Assembly: GCA_002049885.1 (NCBI GenBank)
Contig: MVCS01000065.1
Coordinates: 1-7,119 of the forward strand
Length of the DNA stretch: 7,119 bases
Source: Planctomycetales bacterium 4484_123
GTDB lineage: Bacteria > Planctomycetota > Phycisphaerae > SM23-33
Direction of reading: 5' to 3'
The number at the start of each line of letters is the position of its first letter. The stretch's first letter is position 1. This document shows, one piece after another, positions 4,721-7,119 of this stretch. A program made the position numbers and the translations under genes. Below the pieces are notes generated by a model, which was not told the DNA's origin, made no database searches, and saw only the letters and a list, made by a program, of their open reading frames with translations.

Positions 4721-5322
4721 GAACCACCCGCCTCGGCCAGCTTTGCCCTTAGCGCCGAAACGTCCATTCGGCGCAGGTACCTCAAAATGGGCCTGTTGAC
4801 CTCGCGGAACCCCATCCGCCTGAGCTCCGCGATTGCAAGCTCGCGGGGCCAGCCCTGGACCACCATGCGATACGCTGCCACCATCATCCCCGTGCGGTCC
4901 ACGCCCTCTCGGCAGTGGACGAAGACCGGCTGGCAGGCCGGATCGGTCACCACCTTCAGGAAGGCCAGCACGTCTTCGTCTTCGGGGTGAACGGGTTTGA
5001 AGGAGATATGCACCTGCCGCAGCCCCACCTCGGCCGACCGGCGGGAATGCAGGTCGAATATGCGCAGGCAGACGACCGTCCTGATGCCCAGCTTCTTCAG
5101 TTCGGCGTATCCCTTTGCCGTGGGCTGGCCGCCCCGGTACAGCACGTCCGAGACCTTGGCGAAGTTGGGCACCTCCCGGGCCAGGCCCGGCGGGACGGCC
5201 TGCGCCGGCTGCCCGGATGTACCGGCGGCCCGAGCCGGGCCCACCAACTCCTCACTGGGCCCACAGCCGGGCAAGATGGCCCAGGCCAGCCACAGCACTG
5301 CCGCCATCGTCCATTGCCTCAT
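4708..5322 (-). CDS. Lipoprotein-anchored dual-specificity protein/lipid phosphatase
   Basis: This is a cysteine-dependent phosphatase of the dual-specificity (DSP, PTP-superfamily) type, which hydrolyses phosphate esters on proteins or small molecules. Numbering is for the 204-residue product. The N-terminus MRQWTMAAVLWLAWAILPGC looks like a lipoprotein signal with the lipidated Cys at 20; Pro at -2 is unusual. After a linker of about 30 residues comes VSDVLYRGGQP (57-67), then GIRTVVCLR (79-87), both typical of bacterial DSPs. The acidic PVHPEDEDV loop (110-118) should hold the general acid. The P-loop is HCREGVDRTG (136-145), a complete HCxxGxxRT with nucleophile Cys137 and Arg143. The ATG at 5322 is chosen because it overlaps the stop of the upstream glycosyltransferase as TGATG, with GGGGG about 7 nt before it; a GTG one codon upstream is also in frame. 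The anchor predicts action at the outer face of the inner membrane or in the periplasm. The substrate is unknown. Confidence 0.87.
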   Translation of the reverse strand: MRQWTMAAVLWLAWAILPGCGPSEELVGPARAAGTSGQPAQAVPPGLAREVPNFAKVSDVLYRGGQPTAKGYAELKKLGIRTVVCLRIFDLHSRRSAEVGLRQVHISFKPVHPEDEDVLAFLKVVTDPACQPVFVHCREGVDRTGMMVAAYRMVVQGWPRELAIAELRRMGFREVNRPILRYLRRMDVSALRAKLAEAGGSPPR

Positions 5323-7119
5323 CACACTGCCCCCGAGTCGGCCGGGGTGGCCCCGCCCGCCAGCTTGTTCGTACCTGGCCGGCTGCCCGGGCGGCTGTCA
5401 GGCGGCCTGTCCAGCCGGGCGGGTGCCTCCTGGCCCACAGGCCCGATGCGGTTGCTTACCAGCCAGGACCGCCCCTTCCCTGCAACTACATGGACCAGCC
5501 CCGGGCAGGCCCGCCGGAGGCCCTCCAACTGCCCACGGCCACTGACCAGGCAGTAAACCCTGCGCGACGAGCCCATCAGTCTTGCAAGCGCCCGGAGGCC
5601 ATCCGGACTGGAACGGTGAAAGGTCTCCGTCTGCCTCGCCCCGGTGTACAGTACGAACGAGAACTTCCTGGCCGGCCAGAAGCAGACCTGCACGCCGGTC
5701 GGGTCTGGCACCAGCCGGGCCAGCGTCCGGGTGCTCATGCGCTCATAGCCGACAGGGGCACTATGGGCGATGAGGTACAGGAACGTTCCAACTACTGCCG
5801 CGACCGCCCAGGCCACGAAGCCGCCCCGCCGGTCGCGCCGCAGCGACCGCCGCATGGCCGCTGCCGCCAGGACCGACACGCCGACCGGGACCGCCAGCCA
5901 CGGCCCGGCAGCTCCCAGCCAGACCTCCAGCCCCGCCGGCACCAGCGGCAGCAGCAGCACCATGATCCACAGTGCACGCGCCCCGTGGGCCATCAGCCGG
6001 TCGGGCTTGGCCGAGTTGACCCACCCCGCCACCAGCCCCGCCATCAGCACCGACAGCGGGGGAAAGACCGGCAGAATGTAGCTGGAGAGCTTGGTGCGGC
6101 TGAAGGAGAAGAACACCAGCGGCACCAGCGCCGCCAGCCAGAGCAAGAGCACCGCCGGGGAGCCATCCCGGTCGCGCCACCGGCGCGGGAAGTAGCGGAT
6201 GACCGCGCCGGGCAGGAAGATCGTCCACGGCAGCAAGCCGGCCAGCAGGATGGGCACGTACAGCACTCCCGGCCAGGTGTGTCCGAAGTTCCCCCCGCCG
6301 GCAAAGCGCAGCAAGTTGTGCCGCACGATGAACTCGTAGGCAAAATCGCCGTGCCGGAGGGCCACCACCAGGTACCAGGGCAAGGCCACAAGCAGGTACA
6401 GGCACACGCCGGCCGGCCGGAAAAAACCCAATATCGCGCGGTATTGCCGGCCCAGCAGGAAGTAGGCCAGCACGATGATGGCCGGCAGGGCCAGACCCGC
6501 GGGGCCCTTGAACAGCGTGGCCACCGCGGTGAAGGCATAGAAGCCCAGCCACGCCGCCGTCGGCGCGCGGGCCGGGGCCGCGCCCCCTGGCCGTCGCCGC
6601 TGGCATCGCCAGAACCACCACAGGGCCGCCCACATGGCCGCGGTGAAGGGCATGTCCATGCGGTACCACCGCGCCAGGAACAGGAACTCCCCGCTGGTGG
6701 CCAGCATCGCCCCTGCCAGCAGTCCGGCCGTCGGGCCCCACAAGGCCGCCGCCCAGGCGTAAGTCACCAACACCGCCCCCAGGCCGGCCAGCGCCGCCAC
6801 CAGCCGCCCGCCCAACTCCACTGAACCGGTCAGCCGTTGGCCCAGCGCCGCCAGCCAGAAGAACGGTGCCGGCTTGTCGTAGTACGGCCTGCCCTCCAGA
6901 TGGGGCAGCAGCCAATCCCCACCGGCCAGCATCTCGTGCACGATGAGGCCGCAGCGCGACTCTTCGGGGTCTGCCAGCGGAAGCTGACCGGCGTTCAAGA
7001 GGAACAGCCCGACGCTCAGCGCCACCAGCAGCGCCGGCCTCCAGACGTTCCGCCGCCAGTCGCCGGGGCCTCTGCCGACGCCGCCCCCGCGTGCAGGGCG
7101 CCCGGCCGGTCCCGCCGAC
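5322..7119 (-). CDS. ArnT/PMT-like polyprenyl-phosphate-sugar glycosyltransferase (start beyond right edge)
   Basis: This is a polytopic GT-C fold glycosyltransferase of the PMT/ArnT (GT83) type, which uses polyprenyl-phosphate-linked sugars on the periplasmic side of the inner membrane. Numbering is from an in-frame GTG at 7025. The first periplasmic loop has ADPEESRCGLIVHEMLAGGDW (18-38) with the acidic pair typical of catalysis, followed by GRPYYDKPAPFFWLAAL (45-61). Later come LFKGPAGLALP (171-181), LPWTIFLPG (265-273) and FSRTKLSSYILPVFPP (308-323), all characteristic of the family. I count about 10-12 hydrophobic helices up to about 422, then a soluble domain at about 425-540 and a Pro/Gly-rich tail. 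The frame stays open from 7025 to the edge. Its codons encode DWRRNVWRPALLV leading into the first helix, with no ATG, GTG or TTG between 7026 and 7119, so the true start is probably outside the window. The acceptor (lipid A, protein or another glycan) cannot be told. Confidence 0.87.
   Translation of the reverse strand, partial: SAGPAGRPARGGGVGRGPGDWRRNVWRPALLVALSVGLFLLNAGQLPLADPEESRCGLIVHEMLAGGDWLLPHLEGRPYYDKPAPFFWLAALGQRLTGSVELGGRLVAALAGLGAVLVTYAWAAALWGPTAGLLAGAMLATSGEFLFLARWYRMDMPFTAAMWAALWWFWRCQRRRPGGAAPARAPTAAWLGFYAFTAVATLFKGPAGLALPAIIVLAYFLLGRQYRAILGFFRPAGVCLYLLVALPWYLVVALRHGDFAYEFIVRHNLLRFAGGGNFGHTWPGVLYVPILLAGLLPWTIFLPGAVIRYFPRRWRDRDGSPAVLLLWLAALVPLVFFSFSRTKLSSYILPVFPPLSVLMAGLVAGWVNSAKPDRLMAHGARALWIMVLLLPLVPAGLEVWLGAAGPWLAVPVGVSVLAAAAMRRSLRRDRRGGFVAWAVAAVVGTFLYLIAHSAPVGYERMSTRTLARLVPDPTGVQVCFWPARKFSFVLYTGARQTETFHRSSPDGLRALARLMGSSRRVYCLVSGRGQLEGLRRACPGLVHVVAGKGRSWLVSNRIGPVGQEAPARLDRPPDSRPGSRPGTNKLAGGATPADSGAV

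Noticed and set aside
5761..6915. 384-codon minus-strand open frame inside the glycosyltransferase
   Set aside because: It is an alternative frame of the membrane glycosyltransferase. Its Gly/Ala/Arg-rich translation lacks the motifs that the chosen frame shows throughout.
1..7119. CRISPR arrays, insertion sequences, tRNA or rRNA genes
   Set aside because: No regularly spaced repeats, transposase motifs, terminal inverted repeats or tRNA/rRNA signatures were seen on either strand.

Overview
The window is GC-rich DNA from what looks like a diderm bacterium. Most of it is a type IV pilus (or closely related type II secretion) inner-membrane operon on the minus strand. The lineage cannot be fixed from the sequence. 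The compact pilM-N-O-P-like-ATPase order, the GC content, the FHA protein and the eukaryote-like dual-specificity phosphatase would suit an uncultured Planctomycetota/PVC-type genome, but a deltaproteobacterium or myxobacterium-like source is not excluded.

Layout. Positions 3503 down to 1 hold five tightly packed minus-strand genes: pilM, pilN, pilO, a PilP/GspC-like membrane protein, and the N-terminal part of a PilB/GspE ATPase that runs off the left edge. Spacings are 9 bp, a 4-bp ATGA overlap, 3 bp, and about an 11-bp overlap. Together they encode the cytoplasmic PilM ring, the PilN/PilO periplasmic coiled-coil dimer, the periplasmic linker towards the secretin, and the assembly motor. 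No secretin (PilQ) or prepilin gene is visible.

Positions 3504-4122 are a 619-bp gene-free region between the divergent pil operon and the FHA gene. Its minus strand carries the main discovery of the window: a c-di-GMP-I (GEMM-I) riboswitch aptamer at about 3598-3681 in the 5' leader of pilM. It is followed by RNA pairings that overlap the aptamer's 3' strand and the pilM Shine-Dalgarno sequence. A 13-bp palindrome and an A/T-rich promoter-like patch lie just upstream. The plus strand of the same region holds several hairpins and a terminator-like hairpin, possibly a structured leader or small RNA.

Positions 4123-4632 (plus) encode a small FHA phosphothreonine-binding protein. Convergent to it, 7119 down to 4708 (minus) encode a membrane glycosyltransferase of the ArnT/PMT type (truncated at the right edge). 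It is translationally coupled (TGATG) to a lipoprotein-anchored dual-specificity phosphatase.

Working model (inference): c-di-GMP controls expression of the pilus machine through the riboswitch, and possibly motor activity through the ATPase's N-terminal MshEN-like domain. The FHA protein and the glycosyltransferase/phosphatase pair are neighbours with no proven functional link to the pili.
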